Assembly (NCBI GenBank): GCA_014529385.2
Contig: CM043971.1
Coordinates: 26,827,769 to 26,891,768 of the forward strand
Source of the DNA: Adiantum capillus-veneris
Taxonomy: Eukaryota > Streptophyta > Polypodiopsida > Polypodiales > Pteridaceae
Direction: 5' to 3'
DNA length: 64,000 nt
The first letter of the stretch is position 1. Each line of letters starts with the position of its first letter. Below are positions 32,023 through 43,387 of this stretch, one piece after another. A model generated the notes under the pieces. The model was not told the origin of the DNA and did not search any database. It worked only from the letters and a program-made list of their open reading frames with translations. A program made the translations under genes and the position numbers.

Positions 32023-33560
32023 TCACTGTGCATTTAAAGTCTCTCCTTCATCTTGTACATGGATAGATTCAGTAAGAGACTGTCGCTTCCTCTTTATGAT
32101 ATCAATTATTTCTTTGTGTAATTCCTGCTTTTCTATACTAAGGACCTCACCGAAGGTAAATTCCACCTTACTGTTTAGAACCCTCTTTTCCAAAACCTTT
32201 TTGAGATCCGTTGTTGCATCTATATTGGATTGGAGTTTGTAGGCCGGACCCTTTGCTTTGAATTTTGTCGCATCCTTCTTCTTTTCTTTAGAGGCTTCTT
32301 GCATAGGCACTTCGGGGACATGCATCTGTTGCGGGGAAGGTGATCTAGGAGGCACTATGTCATTTTTGCCTCCACTTCTTGTCGCCTGTTTTGAAGGCCC
32401 TTCATCTCCATTCTCGTGCCTACGTTTCTCTTCAACAATGGCCTCATTTTCTTGAAATTTGGAAATGTATGCATGCACTGACAAAGAGTCCACAAGGTCA
32501 TTCCAACCTGTTTTAAGCCGAATGCAATCTCCAACTTCATATAAAACCTTTGTAGTCATTTTACCCTTCATGGCCATAGCTCTCCAATACCAATAGATTC
32601 CTCTTCTCCAACTTTGACTAATCATTTTTTCTTAATAGGATCCACCTTCAACCCATAGGTGGCTACCTCAACCATTGAGATGGCATGGCTAGTAGCCATG
32701 TCCTCAACTAGTTTCTTCATCCTGCCTTTCCCAAAGTTTGTTCCCAAGAGCATACCTATTTCACTTAAGTGTTTTTTTCCATCTTTAAAGAAAACAAGAT
32801 CCTTTGTCAAAGCGTCTTAAAAAATTTCACACTCCCTCCTTGCATGGTCAGTACTATCACAACATATGCATCTGTTTTAAAAACCTTCTCTCCTTTGAGG
32901 TTGTTGTCCTGTAGGTTGACCTGATGGTTTTCCCTTCTCTTCTAGCCTAGTAATCTTTAACTTTAGCTCTTGCATTCCTTTAACAATATCATCCAGGATG
33001 GACTTGTAACTATTTGGAACCACAATAACAGGCTTTATGGGACTCTCAAGAACACTTGGGACTTTAGTAGGGTTGACTATCATCTTGTCTCTTCGTCGTT
33101 GCCACTTAGTTAGTAGCTAATTGCGTCTTCATCATTCCAATTAGTCTTTAAGCCTTGTTCCGCATCCTTATCCTCAAGTCGTAGCTCTAATTTCTCTTGA
33201 ATCTCTTTACTTGCGGCCTGCAAGAAGAGCTTTTTCTTCTCCAAGTTTAGGGTAGCCTTTTCAATCCTTGAAAGTTGATCATAACGGCGTTCGAATTCCC
33301 TTAGCAGTTCAGAAGGCAAAAACCCCTCTTTTGGCCGAACAAAGTCCTCTTTGTCACCCTTTCAAAGTCTTCCATGAAATAATCTTCCTTCAAGGCTAAT
33401 TTGAATGCTTCCCAAGTTGCCCCATGCTCATTTCTAATTCCCCTTACATGCTCTCCGATCTTGGGAACCACAGCTAGTTCAAAAATTTGCACCATCTCTG
33501 CTTTGGGCACTCGATGAAGCTACATCTCCTTTACATATACAAAAAGATACTTTGTTACAT
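32023..33560 (-). pseudogene. Family B Gag, minus copy
   Basis: Pieces in order from 33510 down: FELAVVPKIGEHVRGIRNEH and ATWEAFKLALKEDYF (33301-33510), LREFERRYDQLSRIEKATLN and LFLQAASKEIQEKLELRLED (33110-33319), VESPIKPVIVV-type spacer (32877-33083), a knuckle region near 32830-32880 that is damaged, then 32622-32810 and 32023-32625 with the long charged C-terminal region. The N-terminus is shortened relative to the plus copy. This copy keeps about 65 bp (QAASKEIQEKLELRLEDKD) that the plus copy has lost. Confidence 0.8.
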
Positions 33561-33683
33561 CTATAAAGCTACATCTTCCTGTTGCTCTTGTTGCTCCATA
33601 TCTTTAAAACGTTGTTTTGAGACCTAATATGAAGCTTTTGAACCCTCGCCCTAGCCTACTTCGCGTCGGGTTCACCGAAAATA

Positions 33684-33891
33684 TAACAAGAAGTGCGCAG
33701 TGCGACTAGGAAAGCGCCGGATAAGCAAGGCCTAGATGATTTGAATCCAAAAACACAATAAAAAAGAAAAAAACTCCAGCCATGAAAGATCCACTTTTAG
33801 AATGAACCAAGATCAACTCAAAATTCTTGTGTGTGTCAAGATTAGGTGTAACCTCACTCCCAATTGCACAGATGTACTGCTCATTTGACGT
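33684..33891 (-). repeat. 5' LTR of the family B minus copy (inner part)
   Basis: Matches the corresponding end of 26678-27549. It is interrupted at ACGT (33888-33891) by the solo LTR and continues at 35138-35248, after which the LTR is truncated at the run of Gs. Confidence 0.88.
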
Positions 33892-35137
33892 TGTCAGGCA
33901 TTTTTTGGATGAAGATAAATTCACCAATCCATGCTAAAAAGCTTTCCCACTAGCCTCATGTATATATGTGTACATAGCCCTGCAAGTTTTGAAAGTGACC
34001 TTGTGAAAATTCATGTACAAAGGTGTGACTTTGCCAAGCTTGAATGCTGATGTTTTGGGTTGTTCGAGACTCCAAAATATGTTTTTTAATAAGGGTTTTC
34101 AGTCGTCCTTAACAGCTTGTGAATCGGACTTGTACGCCATGAAATATGAGCATCCGAAGCGGGCAGTCTCAACGTAGAAGGTGATTGCTGGTGCATGCGA
34201 GAATGGCAACTAGGCCAACTTGGGGGTCTAAGATTAGAAATGCTGAAGTTTAATATTTCTGAAGATAGGTGAGGTGATGGGCTTCGAGCCATGTGTTACA
34301 GTGCGTCATTTGGTAACCGGAGCAGTAAGGTATGCCTCGGGGAAAATTGTCCGAGAAGTCCTCTCATGCTTTGGGAGAAGCTGTAAATTTTTGAGAAGTT
34401 GGGGAGGTGGGAGGATGGTGCCAAGTGGCAATGGAGTAATCCCGCGTGGGGGGGGAAAAGTGAAAATTGGAGGGTATAAGGGGGGGAGTGGGTACCCCCT
34501 AAGGGTGTATCAAAGGAGCTAATGGAGCTTCTTGGCCTTGCTTGTGAGGGCTCGTGGACTTTGGGGGAGAGAGGGGGTGGCATTTTCAGTCCACACCAGC
34601 TGCCAGGCACCTGGCCACTATTTTGGTCCACCGGACATCCCCTTTCCCCACTTGCCTTGGTCAAAAAGTGGCCGACTGCTCATTTTTGACCCAAAAAAGA
34701 CCAAAATTGGACCAATTAAAAGGTTCCCAAGGAGAGAACCATGTTGGCTAAGAAGAGAGAGAAAAATCCTTTGGGATAAGAGCCAAAAAAATCCCCTTTT
34801 AATAGCTGCAATTCCCTGCACACCCTTTTTCCTAATAGAGACTAGCTTTTTTGGAGCTTTTGAGAGAGACCCCATCTTCGAAAGCTTGTAACTCTCTCGT
34901 CTGGTGTAGGAATTAAGCATAAGGATACTCTACAAAGGTCTACACGACACGAGCTTCATCGTTATGGTCTTGGTTTTCATCAATTTTAATCATGGTTTGG
35001 GTTAGGACTATTTTCCACCCGACTCTACAGGTGTTCGACATATGTGTTTTCCGCAACTTTGTGGTGTTTCTTTCCGACGGTGTGGTGTGTGCAAGGCTAT
35101 AGGGGTTCTCATTTTCCTTCTTGTTTGCACGCTAACA
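33892..35137 (+). mobile_element. Solo LTR of the Tat-like family, inverted, TSD ACGT/ACAT
   Basis: A 1246-bp copy of the Tat-like LTR in opposite orientation to the element at 15184-23328, starting TGTCAGGCATTTTTTGGAT and ending CACGCTAACA, with no internal region. ACGT precedes it (33888-33891) and ACAT follows it (35138-35141). Intact family B LTRs read GACGTGTTAAA at this point, so the right copy has one CpG-type G-to-A change. Solo LTRs form by recombination between the two LTRs of a full element. Frames inside it (34274-34522, 34296-34664, 34532-34888) are LTR by-products. Confidence 0.93.
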
Positions 35138-35248
35138 ACATGTTAAAAAACCCTAAAGTTACGCTTTGATTCTTCGTCATGAACATTGCATGGAAGCTTC
35201 AGTACTTCATTGGAGAAGACAAAGTAGCTATTTTAGGGGGGGGGGGGG
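35138..35248 (-). repeat. 5' LTR of the family B minus copy (outer part, truncated)
   Basis: Continues the LTR from 33891 and ends in a run of about 14 Gs at the start of a family C LTR. By comparison with the 872-bp 3' LTR, several hundred bases are missing. Confidence 0.85.
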
Positions 35249-35394
35249 TGTTGAGATGTAGAGAGGAGAGAGAGAGAGAGACGAGACAAGAGACACACCA
35301 TGTATGCTCCCAAAGACTGACTCATATTGAGGACAAGATACAAATATATAGGTGAGACTAAGTTGAGTAGAGTGAGCCATATATAGCTCCAACA
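35249..35394 (-). repeat. 3' LTR of family C (146 bp)
   Basis: Plus-strand ends TGTTGAGATGTAGAG and ATATAGCTCCAACA. A purine tract GAGTGGGGA (minus) abuts it. In minus orientation 35430-35500 reads GGGTTTTTCC...CCCCAAGGGTTTTTTCATCC, a block shared with elements E and F. Confidence 0.9.
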
Positions 35395-35642
35395 TCCCCA
35401 CTCAAACAAAGGTCTCTAGATTTGGATGAAAAAACCCTTGGGGAGTTCAAAGGAAAAACCCAAGCCCCTATACAATGTGAAGATATGAACCAGTGATGAT
35501 GATGTGAAAGTGAACTGTGCATTTATGTACAAATATACAAGTGACTCAAAGATCACAATGTGCAGATGTGGCATGTGCGTAGTGCATGGTACCTATAGGA
35601 TTACAATGTCATATGTACAAATCTATTACAACAGCAAAGAAG

Positions 35643-36329
35643 CTAATCTAGAAAGAGTGAGGCCGAAGCAACTCCAAGCTCCGAGTGCAAGAGGATGAAA
35701 CATGACTTGTTGAGGCCTTTGGTCAGAATGTCTGCAATCATCTGATCACTTCGACAGTGTTCAACCATAATGGTTCCTTTGCGTACTTCATACCTGACAT
35801 AATGATAATGGACAGCAATGTGCTTTGACTTATTATGTTGAACATAGTCTTTTGCAAGACTAATAGCACTTTGGTTGTCACACCGCAACGGTGTGCTAGA
35901 AAGAGGAGAGTGATCAATATCAACCAGCATTTTTCGAAGCCATATCAACTCACGAGCTGCAAGTGATGCTGCAACATATTCTGACTCAGTCGTAGAAACT
36001 GCAACACAACGTTGTTTCTTGCTGGTCCAAAAAACAAGACAACCATTTATAAAGAAGCAGTTTCCACTAGTAGATCGCATAGATACATGTGAGCTTGCCA
36101 AGTCTGCATTAGTGTAACCCAAAAGAGAAAGAGTTTGTATAGAATCCGATGTGAGTTGTCGTTGATAGACCAAACCAAAATCTGTAGTGCCTTTCAAGTA
36201 TTTCAATACACGCTTTGCTGCAGACCAATGCTTAAGAGAAGGACGTGCAAGGTGTTGTCCAAGATAATTAGCAACAAAAAGAATATTAGGACGAGTGTTC
36301 ATGCCAACAAACTGAAGACATCCAATCAA
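35643..36329 (-). pseudogene. Family C RNase H and RT end
   Basis: A 228-aa open frame with MIGCLQFVGMNTRPNILFVA and YLKGTTDFGLVY, then RNase H: SLLGYTNADLASSHVSMRST, SGNCFFINGCLVFWTSKKQ, AVSTTESEYVAASLAAREL, LRCDNQSAISLAKDY, and HIAVHYHYVRYEV. The usual YSDADWA is YTNADLA here, so one catalytic Asp is changed to Asn. The Glu (TESEY) and Asp (CDNQSA) are intact. It is the most complete copia pol end in the window. Confidence 0.88.
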
Positions 36330-36413
36330 GTTAGCATAAGGCTGATTTGTGACAAGTTGACCGCCATTGTCAGAAGTGTTCTTCGTAGAGCTTGCAAGAC
36401 AAGGTGTGTTGGC

Positions 36414-37335
36414 TCAATGTGTAGATTCCATACCAAACTTTTGAATACTATCTGCAATAAAGTTTGACTGTCCAAGAAATAAAATACCTTTTGTACGATT
36501 CCGTTGGATTTGAATGCCAAGACACAAGTGAATCTCTCCAAGATCCACCATATCAAATGCAGAAGACAATAACTTTTTCACTTGCTGAAGAAATCCTAAA
36601 TCATTGGAAACAAGGATGGTATCATCCACATAAAGAGCAAGAATCACAAAACTGCTACCTTGGCGTTTTATGTATAAGTTGGGGTCTGAAGAGCAAGAGA
36701 TGAATCCTTTAGAGGTGAAAAAAAGATCAAATTTTGTATACCAGGCTCGCGAAGCTTGTTTGAGACCATATAGTGCCTTATGCAGTTGAGCAACAAGGTC
36801 TTCTTTACCTGGAATAGCAAACCCTTCTGGTTGTTTCTATAAATTTACTCTTCCAAGTCACCGTTAAGAAAAGCAGTTCGTATATCCATTTGATGAGCTT
36901 CTAAATCAAATTGAACAGCAAATGCCAATAAAACTCGAACACTTGTAATGCGAACAACTAGTGAAAAGGTCTCTTGATAATCAACACCAGCTACTTGGGA
37001 GTAGCGTTTTGCAACTAAACGTGCCTTGAACTTGTCAAAAGATCCATCTGCTTTTACTTTTGTCTTATACACCCACTTACACTTAATAGCTGTACGACCA
37101 GGAGGTAATTTAGTTAGTATCCATTTACCTTTAGAGATAAGAGAATCGTACTCTACTTCCATAGCCTCTTTCCATTGATCCTTTTGTGGTGAAGAGATAG
37201 CTTCATCATAAGTAACGGGATCTTCAGAAGTAGAAAAAGCATTATCAACAATATCATCATCATAAACATGACATGAGCCATGTTCAAAATCAATAGGCAG
37301 ATCAACAAAAATATCAATATCATCATTGGTAGCAT
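36414..37335 (-). pseudogene. Family C reverse transcriptase, broken
   Basis: The frame 36845-37162 holds the copia RT start: MEVEYDSLISKGKWILTKLP, AIKCKWVYKTKVKADGSFDK, KARLVAKRYSQVAGVDYQET and HQMDIRTAFLNGDLEE, which includes motif A Asp. After stops and shifts, 36414-36647 holds the active site LALYVDDTILVSND and LGEIHLCLGIQIQ. The core residues remain but at least two frameshifts and a stop (at 36842-36844) inactivate it. 37153-37335 is an upstream acidic linker in a shifted frame. Confidence 0.87.
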
Positions 37336-37351
37336 TCGGAATGGATGGTTG

Positions 37352-38860
37352 TCAAGAGGAAAGTTTCTCTATAGGAAGAGTTTCATCATCTGAAAGAAAT
37401 GGAAAATCCTGAAGCAATGATTTAGTATCATCAGAATCATCCATGGACCATGAACCTCCCATAAGATGTTCATTAAAAGTAGCATCATGATTCACAATTT
37501 CTTTCTTGGAGGAAGGGTCATAGAATTTGTAGCCTTTGGAAGTGTCAGAATATCCAATAAAAATAACTTTAAGACCAAGAGCATCAAGCTTTGTTCGTGT
37601 TTCTTTGGGAAAATGAATATAAGCAATACATCCAAAGGTTCTGAAATGAGATACAGAAGTAATGTCACCTGTCCATGTTGTGATGGATATCTTACGAGAG
37701 GGTGCAGTAGTAGGAAGATGATTCTGAATAAATACTGCTGTCAAAGTAGCTTCAGCCCAGAAAACACGAGATGAACCAAAATGAATCAGCATACATCTTA
37801 CAACATTGAGAATAGTGTGATTCTTTCGTTCAGCAACGCCGTTTTGTTGAGGTGAATATGGAATAGTGTGTTCATGAAGAATTCCACTGTCAACATAGTA
37901 ATTCACAAACTCTCGAGAAACATATTCGCCTTCATTATCACTACGAAGCTTCTTAAGACGACGACCAGTTTGAAGTTCCGCAACCTTGTGGAATTGTTTG
38001 AAAACAGATAAGGCCTCAGATTTTTGTCTAAGTAAAAATACAGTCGTATACCGTGAGAAATCTTCAATGAAAGTAATAAAGTAGCGATATTGTGATCTCG
38101 AAGAAGGTAGAGGTCCACATATATCAGTATGAACAAGATCCAATATGTCATTAGAATGAGTTGTATTTGAAAGAGGAAAGGGTTTACAATTATGTTTCCC
38201 AAGAGCACAAAATTCACAAATTCCCATATGGGGATGAGCTTTAAGATCCATGCCATGAACAAGATTACGACGCTGAAGATCAAGGAGTTTTGAGAAATCA
38301 GCATGAACAAAACGGTGATGCCATACTTTGCAATCATGATCACCTGGAGCAGTAACAACATTTGCTACAGCATCATTGAGAGAGAGTTCAAACAAATTAC
38401 CGTTTCGAGGAGCAGTGGCTATAGTCTGTCCATCTTTCTCAATTCGGCATTTGGTATGATCAAATTCAACAAAGAGACCAAGATCAACAAGTCTAGCAAC
38501 TGAAAGAAGATTACGCTGAAGATCTGGTACATGTAATACTCCTTGCAAAATTCGAGTGGAAGAAGATAAGGTACCAAGAAATAAATCTCCAATACCCTTC
38601 ACTTGACAAGTCGTATCATCAACAAGATAAACAACACGTTGAACTGGTAGTGGATGATAGTTATGGAGCCACTTAGACTGATATGTCATATTTCGTGTAG
38701 CACCAGAATCAACAATAAAAAGTGAACCATCACGTACATGAAGTATTCTATCTGGAGCAATAGAACATAGGACGCAACTTGTTTCTGGTACAATGATGTT
38801 TCGATGTTCAATAGCATATGCTCTATTACGATCTGTGTCGAATCCACACTTATAGCACAT
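37352..38860 (-). pseudogene. Family C protease-integrase, open frame of 502 aa
   Basis: An uninterrupted frame. Residues about 45-60: FIVDSGATRNMTYQSKWL, a copia aspartic-protease site (DSGA). About 135-215: the integrase zinc domain, VWHHRFVHADF...CEFCALGK. About 225-345: the catalytic core with DLVHTDICGPL (first Asp), LRSDNEGEYVSREF (second Asp) and QQNGVAERKNHTI (Glu), so the DDE triad is intact. The KVIFIGYSDTSKGYKFYDP segment follows. The frame lacks its own start because Gag should precede it, and the polyprotein is broken on both sides. It joins the next frame (RT) after a stop at 37352-37354. Confidence 0.88.
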
Positions 38861-39066
38861 ATGAGTGGGATGATCAGATCGTCCACAATATTCACAAGAA
38901 GAAGAAACAGAGTCTCTAGATAAACGTGCTTGTTTCGTAGTAATTTTGTGTTCTTCATCATATTGACGTGCCCAACAATCATCTTCAGTATGGCCATTTC
39001 TGTTGCAGTAAGAACATTGCTTACTAGGAAATTTGAGACGAGAGAAAATATTACCACGACGGCCAC
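38861..39066 (-). pseudogene. Family C Gag C-terminus with two zinc knuckles
   Basis: In the protease frame or one step from it, the minus strand reads CSYCNRNGHTEDDCWARQYD (about 38980-39020) and CEYCGRSDHPTHMC (about 38850-38895), two CX2CX4HX4C-type knuckles. Upstream of 39066 the sequence changes abruptly to a gypsy Gag of family D, so the middle of the copia Gag is missing here. Confidence 0.7.
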
Positions 39067-40135
39067 TGAAAAATTATTAGGTTGTCTTCTCTGATTATTT
39101 ATAAAATTCCTTCGGGGAAATTCAGTGTTTGTCTCAAAAGGTCTATTCTGCGTTCTATGCCAAGTGGATATAATTCTGCTTGGAGTAGGGTTGCGGCTCT
39201 CATACTTCACCTTCTTCTCATAATTTTCGGCCTTCGCAATAGCATCCAGAAAGTCGGTAGCCCCCGCACCCTTAACTTGATAATACAGATCTTTACGCAG
39301 TCCTTCAATAAATTTGTTTTTCAACGCCTCTCCTTCTACTTCAGGTGCATACTTGTGAAGTCGCATAAACTTCTCCTTATACTCATGTACAGTAAGACTT
39401 GGCTCGTCCTCGAGTTGCTGCTGAAACTTGTAAAACTCCATCTTTTTATCCATTTCATAGTGGGGAGAACAGTACCTTTTATACGCTTGCGTTTTAAATT
39501 CCTCCCAAGTGATTGGAGTAACCTTTGTTCGTTGTTAAAGGTATGCTTTCCACCAAAGCTTTGCGGTTTGTCGAAGATGAACAACTGCAACCTTTGCTCT
39601 TGCCTCTTCAGAGAACTTCTTCAATGAAAAATAATCCTCTAACTCTTCAATCCATGCTTCGAGATCTTCGCCAGTATTCTCGATGACATTAAACTCGTTA
39701 ATCTTTGCCTTCTTGAAGACTTGCTGTAAAGCTGCCCTTTTAGAATCTTCTTCTGCATCTTCTTCATTCACGTTTCCTTCTTCGTCTTCTCCTTTCATTA
39801 GTTTCCTCTTCGTCGTCACCTCGTTCTCTTCTGTGTTGATGACCTCGACGTTCATCACCACCGTTCGCACCATCACCATTTCCATCATCACCACCATCAC
39901 CACCGCCAGGTGCCCCAGCGCCAACACGATGATTATTGTTTCCTGGTGGAATAGCATGGTTTCCGTCTTCTTGTTCGCCATGAAGGTCCACATAGATATT
40001 AGGGTCGCGTGCTGCTTTGCCCCGCAGAGCCTGAGCACGCTCCCGATTTGAAATTTCCAGATCTTCTCGTAGTTGCCGAATCAGGTCTTCTTGCTCCTTT
40101 ATCTTCTTCTCGTATCCGTCCATGTCCAGAATCAA
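39066..40135 (-). pseudogene. Family D Gag (gypsy type)
   Basis: The N-terminal frame 39764-40135: MILDMDGYEKKIKEQEDLIR and LREDLEISNRERAQALRG, a predicted coiled coil, then a Gly/Asp-rich and an Arg-rich region. After a shift, 39535-40038 reads INEFNVIENTGEDLEAWIEE and VVHLRQTAKLWWKAYL, the gypsy Gag core. After another, 38686-39453 begins MDKKMEFYKFQQQLEDEPSL and VHEYKEKFMRLHKYAPEVEG, the classic retrotransposon Gag end. At about 39066 (PNNFSVAV) the frame runs into copia sequence. Non-functional. Confidence 0.82.
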
Positions 40136-40155
40136 CCGCTTGCTCTAATACCAAT

Positions 40156-41092
40156 TGTCACAGGAACAAAATAATAGAGATAGACAGCAAAAGGTAGAGA
40201 AAGAGATCTTTGTATTAACAGAGTTTTGATACAACAGAGGAGAAACAAATTATATGGACGCACTCCGTTGTACGGAGCTCGAACCTCCCGACCACCCCCG
40301 AGCTTCAATCCGCTTGCATGCAGCGTCTCACTCGCACTCGCACTCACACTCGCACCCGCACTCTCAATCGCACTCGCACTCGCACTCGCAGAAGAGGAGA
40401 TCTGTGTATAATCCCAAAAACGCACCACCCGTCTTCTTTTCTGATTTTCCTTGAAAAGCATGCGACCTCTCAAAATAGCCGCTTTTCTATTTTTGGCGTT
40501 CGGTCTACTCGACTTGCGCACCGAGTATACCTGCAAGAATAAGTTAAAAACGTGATCGTGAAGCGATCCGTAAAGGTTAGATTTTTGAAAACTTTTTTTT
40601 TTCAGCTCTCTTCAACTGAACGTAACTCCCAAACGGAGCCAAAACAACCCAAGTCCGTCTCACACAATCTTGTTGCCCTCGTCGTGCTCTTCGACGGCTA
40701 TGTGATGGAAAATTTCCATAGCCTGCTCTGATTTGCTGAAAATCAACCTGCAAAACAGCATTTTCTACAAAAACGATGCAAAAACAGCAAATCCAACTTT
40801 TTTCATAATCTTTGGCCCTCAACGAGCATCAAAACATCAAAATCTCTAAAGACTCAGAGAACCAAAGTTGTTCCTTATAACATAGGCTTCAATCGCTTCA
40901 TACATCACTTTTCCAAAATCCCACATTAATACCTTCAAAAATGCCCCAGAAGGTGCCTTCCGGATCAAAAAATTTTATTGGATGAAAACAATCCACACAT
41001 CCTTCTACACAATGGACCAACTTTAAAACGATCAAAACTTCCTAGAAAAACAAAATTTATTGCTAAAACACTTTAAAACAAGTCCTGTTACA
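40156..41092 (-). repeat. 5' LTR of the family D fragment (937 bp)
   Basis: Contains a CACTCG-type hexamer array (about 40328-40395, about ten units) that is only three or four units long in the two other family D LTR copies (about 43266-43290 and 44502-44526). Confidence 0.88.
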
Positions 41093-42891
41093 AGACAGCT
41101 CATCAAACGGAGCCCCGATGTGAAAGATATCAAAGTTCCAATTTAGAAGCCTTTGCAGATCCCCGACGAGCAGGGCTGATAGGGACAGATGGCCAAGGTT
41201 GGCATCAGAAAATAGAATTAGAAGGCTCAAATTGTGGGGCATGCCGGACTTTTCGGATTGCCAATCAGAGTCCGAATAGGAAAGTTACGGCCATGTGAAA
41301 AGTTGTAGGGGGGCAGTTGTGTGCCCGCGAGGTCATATTGGAGAGCGTGCCATCTGGAAGTTTTAGAGTCGTGCCAAGGCTTCCCAAGGGTGGTGCATTG
41401 CACGTGGACTTCATAGGAAGTGGCAAATACTCAATCAAAAGCAAGTTATGGGCCAATGAAGATTTTGTCAAGGGCCGATTTTGGCATGGGTGGGCCGTCC
41501 CACCAAGCGCGCCATTTAGAAGTTTCTTATCCTCGCCACGGTTTTGGGAGCGATGTGCACTATGCGGAGCAAGCCAAAAATGATGGCTCACCAATCGGGT
41601 TTGCGGTTAGTGCAATACAGCTCGACAAAGTCGGGGTCAATTTGCGAGAAGGTGGACAAGAATGATGCTGGCCCATTTTTTCCTGGCTTTGTTCAATGGA
41701 TAGAAAAATAGTGAAAGAGGGAACGGCATGGCTGGCGGAGACAAAGACGGACGACTAGGGGCTTGTTTTGGACGGTGTCACCCTTGCGACGAACAAAGCG
41801 ATAATATGGAAGACTTCTTTTCGCAGGTATGTTTACGTGGGGGGGATCGTGGGATCCTTCGCTTACAAATTTTCTTAAAAAAAGTTTAAAACTCTAAGGG
41901 AGCAACGACGGTTCCGTCGTTGCCCCTGGAGTGCAAAAGAGGAGGGAGATATGTTCTTTTTGAAAAAAGGGAAAGGGGTTTTCTGGGGGAAGAAAAGGCA
42001 AAGGAAAAGGAGGCTCGGGGCGCTGTCTCAAGAAAGGGAAGGAGTGAATGGAAAGAAAGAAGGGAAGGAAGGAAAAGAAAGAAGAGAAGGAAAGGAAGGG
42101 AAACGGAAGAAGAAAGAAGGAAAAGGAGGCGATGTCCAAAGGGAAGAAAGAAAAGAGAGAAAGAGAAGAGAAAGAACTTCAAAGAAGAAAGGAGGAGGGA
42201 GGAAAGGGAAAAAAAAAAGGGTTTTTCAGAAAGAAAAAAAAGATTCGACGGCTTCGAATTGGGTTGCTGCAGTCCAGGAAAGGGGAAGTTTGAAGAGTTT
42301 TTTTTCTGGTTTCGAAAGATGGAAGCTCTATGAAGCTTGTGCAAGCCTGTAACCGCATCAAAGGCGAGAGGAGAGAGATTGCACCATAGCAATGGCATCA
42401 GTGAGAGTTGTTAAAGTCCGGCTTTTTTCACGCTTGCCAAGGTCGTGCCGATGGGGCTACGTGTACATGGTTGTCTAGAATGCAATAAAAGAAGTCATTG
42501 TCCGATTTCAAGCATGTTTTCCCCTTTCCCCCCCTCTGTTCTATTGCTCTTGTGCTTGTGTCTGCGGTGTCGAGTGTGTGTGTAGGCAAGTGTGCCCCCC
42601 ATCGAACCGGTTGTGTCTCGTGGCAAAGAGAGAGAAAGAGGATTTGGGTGTGCGTGGGAAGCTACAAAATGCATGATGCGGTGCGTATGGGTTCGATTGT
42701 GATCTGATATAGTGTGATCGACTCGAGAGGTGTGCAGACGACAGTTTGCTAGCAGGAAAGAGGATTTTGAAGGTGAATCCCAGTGGATTGGGACGTTGTG
42801 TTTACCCTGAGCTGTAGATAGGTAGACTACTTGTGTCTCGGGTGTGTTCCCCTTTCCCCTATCCAACGTCATCATGATTCGTATCAATAGG
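41093..42891. other. Unassigned DNA, including a purine-rich block at 41930-42240
   Basis: Lies between family D and family C Gag sequence. 41100-41880 has mixed composition and a small plus frame (41317-41583) without domain. 41930-42240 is almost all A and G on the plus strand; its frames (Lys/Glu/Arg-rich or Ser/Phe/Pro-rich) are compositional. 42470-42890 is GC-moderate with an AATAAA-like CAATAAAAGAAG at about 42482 and TATCAATAGGC near 42886. The layout (purine-rich block, polyadenylation-like signal, then a PBS-like word) recalls an LTR plus leader, but I find no second copy or TSD. Confidence 0.4.
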
Positions 42892-43058
42892 CTAAGGTGG
42901 ACAAACACAATTTCCAAGGAGAACATCAGAGAGTTCATCGCCTTCAAGAATTAACAATATCTTTGCTTTCCACCCTGGAAATCCTTGGCCTTGGAAAGGA
43001 GGAACAGAACGCTGGCTAGAAGGAAAGCCATTGATGAGAATAGTCATAGCCATATCTG
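42892..43058 (-). pseudogene. Family C copia Gag N-terminus
   Basis: The minus strand reads MAMTILINGFPSSQRSVPPF, then GFPGWKAKILLILEGDELSD, the typical start of a copia Gag (an NYxxW/GWKAK segment). It breaks off after about 55 residues at 42892. Placed between the leader at 45010-45716 and the knuckles at 38861-39066, it fits as the first part of the family C Gag. Confidence 0.65.
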
Positions 43059-43387
43059 GTTGCGAGAAGATGTATAAGATAAGATCGCAGAATGTCACAG
43101 GAACTGAATAATAGAGATAGACAGAAAAAGGTAGAGAAAGAGATCTTTGTATTGATAGAGTTTTGATACAACAGAGGATAAATAAAATATATGGGCGCAC
43201 TCCGTTGTACGGAGCTCGAACCTCCCGACCACCCTCGAGCTTCAGTCCGCTTGCATGCAGCGTCTCACTCGCACTCGCACTCGTAGAAGAGGAGATCTGT
43301 GTATGATCCCAAAAACGCACCACCCGTCTTTCTTCTCTGATTTTTCCTCGAAAAGCATGCGACTTCTCAAAATAGCCGCTTTTCTAT

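Larger units (their letters stand above)
26678..35248 (-). mobile_element. Family B Ty3/gypsy element, minus copy, 5' LTR truncated
   Basis: The 3' LTR is 26678-27549. The 5' LTR is 33684-33891 plus 35138-35248, split by a solo LTR of the Tat-like family and cut off at a G-run where a family C copia LTR starts (35249). Order on the minus strand: gag, protease, RT, RNase H, integrase, all broken by stops and frameshifts. A polypurine tract GGTTTAGAGGGGGTGGA precedes the 3' LTR. The second copy (54877-62047, plus strand) confirms the structure. ACGT at 26674-26677 flanks the left end; the matching right TSD is lost with the truncated LTR. Confidence 0.9.
39066..41092 (-). mobile_element. Family D Ty3/gypsy fragment: 5' LTR, PBS and Gag only
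   Basis: 5' LTR 40156-41092 (937 bp, plus-strand ends TGTCACAGGAACA and AGTCCTGTTACA). A PBS variant TGGTATTAGAGC is adjacent (plus complement 40142-40153). Gag frames then run down to 39066, where they break off into copia Gag sequence with no gypsy pol and no 3' LTR. The related piece at 43093-45009 confirms the LTR start and Gag. I see no TSD. Confidence 0.82.

Noticed and set aside
41920-42333. Frames of 130-170 aa rich in Lys/Glu/Arg or Ser/Phe/Pro
   Set aside because: The composition follows directly from the purine-rich block; overlapping frames on both strands are equally open, with no domain.
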